From positions 248,001 through 312,000 of the forward strand of contig NZ_VWRQ01000002.1 of assembly GCF_008635795.1 (NCBI RefSeq): a stretch of DNA of 64,000 bases, read 5' to 3'. The first letter of the stretch is position 1. Every line of letters begins with the position of its first letter. Of this stretch, positions 63,213 to 64,000 are shown piece by piece. This DNA is from Paenibacillus tepidiphilus (GTDB taxonomy: Bacteria; Bacillota; Bacilli; Paenibacillales; Paenibacillaceae). A program made the translations under genes and the position numbers. A model generated the notes under the pieces. It did not search any database. It saw only the letters and a program-made list of their open reading frames with translations, and had not been told where the DNA came from.

Positions 63213-63468
63213 GGGTGGCCTCCTAAAAAAATGGGTGAATGTGCTTATCCAAGGCCGCATACGCTGCGGCAGCCAACAGGCGTTTCCCTTCCGGCCACAG
63301 ACCGGACAGGCGATAAACCGGATAGCTTAGTCTTTAAATCATACAGGATAACGCCGGATTGTGAAAGTCGCACAAACATGCCCAAGAGGATTCCTGTACG
63401 CGTATACTGTAGCACCTTTTATTTTGCCGCAAGATGGATTATTCTGCAACTATTTACCATATTTGCGG

Positions 63469-63474
63469 TATAAT
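63469..63474 (+). promoter_or_regulatory. Possible -10 element of the gene at the right edge
   Basis: A perfect TATAAT on the plus strand, 31 bp before the ATG at 63506. No good -35 is visible, so this is a weak call. Confidence 0.35.
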
Positions 63475-63505
63475 CAGCATTAAACAAGCTATAGGGGGCC
63501 AAACG

Positions 63506-64000
63506 ATGAAGAAAATGACGAAGCTGTCTGTATTAACGCTGTTACTGCTGAGCCTGTCCGGCGGGTCCGTGCTGTATGCCGCATCCGGCGATTCCGAGCT
63601 TGCCGTCTATCTGAACAACAAGCTGCTGAAGCAGTCCGGGATCATCACCGGCGGCAAAGCCTATCTTCCTGCCGAACAACTGCCTGACAACCTGCATTTC
63701 ATCCTCGCTACAGATGACTCCGGCAAGTCGGTCCGCATCTTTAAGCCCAACGTCAATCTGGTGCTGATGGACGGAGAAGGCCAAATCTTCGGCAAGGTGC
63801 GAAGCGGTGTCAGCAACAAGATCTCGGCGCTGGTCCAGGTCGACAGTCTGGAAACAGAAATTTCCGAGCTAAAAATGACACTCACCGATCCCGCCGGCAA
63901 AACCGTCACGCTTGATTCCAGGCAGATCAAGGAGAAGGGCAGCAGCTTCTGGTACAAATCGGCTGAGTATACCAATAGCTTCGAAGTAAAGGGTATCTAC
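63506..64000 (+). CDS. Secreted protein of unknown function (3' end cut by window)
   Basis: First 165 codons of a plus-strand gene. Start ATG at 63506 with GGGGGCC upstream. A signal peptide (about 1-25, KKMTKLSVLTLLLLSLSGG, cleavage near VLYAAS) is followed by VYLNNKLLKQSGIITGGKAYLPAEQL, which looks like the opening of a copper-amine-oxidase-N-type 'stalk' domain common in Paenibacillus secreted proteins. It then continues as a beta-rich region (LVQVDSLETEISELKMTLTD). The remainder and any catalytic domain lie outside. Confidence 0.8.
   Translation, partial: MKKMTKLSVLTLLLLSLSGGSVLYAASGDSELAVYLNNKLLKQSGIITGGKAYLPAEQLPDNLHFILATDDSGKSVRIFKPNVNLVLMDGEGQIFGKVRSGVSNKISALVQVDSLETEISELKMTLTDPAGKTVTLDSRQIKEKGSSFWYKSAEYTNSFEVKGIY

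Noticed and set aside
1..64000. A novel multi-gene defence, secretion or biosynthetic system
   Set aside because: Nearly every gene fits a known core family and conserved order; the few unknown genes are isolated and do not form a cassette.

Overview
The window looks like chromosome from a Paenibacillus-like, endospore-forming member of the Bacillales. The reasons are gene order and content. There is a DAP-type murE, a SpoVD, RsfA/YlaJ/YqfC/YqfD sporulation genes, bacillithiol synthesis (bshC), a class II glyQS pair under a T-box, and long blocks collinear with Bacillus subtilis. Composition is clearly richer in G+C than B. subtilis. Nearly all genes are on the minus strand. No phage, transposase, CRISPR, tRNA or rRNA is visible.

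Region 1 (1-7.6 kb, minus strand) is the start of the division/cell-wall cluster, mraZ-rsmH-ftsL-pbpB-spoVD-murE, with a MraZ operator of 10-bp repeats in front of mraZ. Region 2 (7.8-19.5 kb) holds an alpha/beta hydrolase, a bshC-ahcY operon, an oligopeptide ABC transporter (oppA-oppB-oppC-oppF) whose oppD is a wreck, and DUF3397, panE and rsfA. In B. subtilis the panE/rsfA group sits next to bshC-mraZ, so opp and ahcY interrupt or extend that block. Region 3 (19.8-26.2 kb) has an exported coiled-coil protein and an orphan solute-binding protein whose 3' ends overlap, then ylaK-ylaJ-ylaL and an LCP cell-wall ligase. Region 4 (26.3-34.7 kb) has typA, a TerC-type membrane protein, the cysteine desulfurase-thiI pair for tRNA 4-thiouridine, a lytic transglycosylase and small conserved genes.

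Region 5 (34.8-40.1 kb) has a membrane-anchored subtilase with a large N-terminal extension, a divergent MocR regulator/aminotransferase pair with direct repeats between them, and rnpB. The RNase P RNA has class A architecture. Region 6 (40.2-63.2 kb) is the conserved block yqfO-trmK-(membrane protein)-rpoD-dnaG-yqxD-glyS-glyQ-recO-yqzL-era, then dgkA-ybeY-yqfF-phoH-yqfD-yqfC, a floA-nfeD operon with a near-perfect SigW promoter, rpsU-yqeY and a HIT protein. It is broken only by a 1.1-kb gene-free gap between era and dgkA that carries two 198-bp direct repeats. The window ends in the 5' part of a secreted protein gene.

Most of the window is core housekeeping, and I do not see a convincing undescribed multi-gene system. 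The points most worth a second look are the decayed oppD inside an otherwise intact opp operon, the class A RNase P RNA, the 198-bp intergenic repeats, ahcY coupled to bshC, the CwlO/PcsB-like coiled-coil protein without a hydrolase domain, and the possible sensor domain fused to the subtilase.
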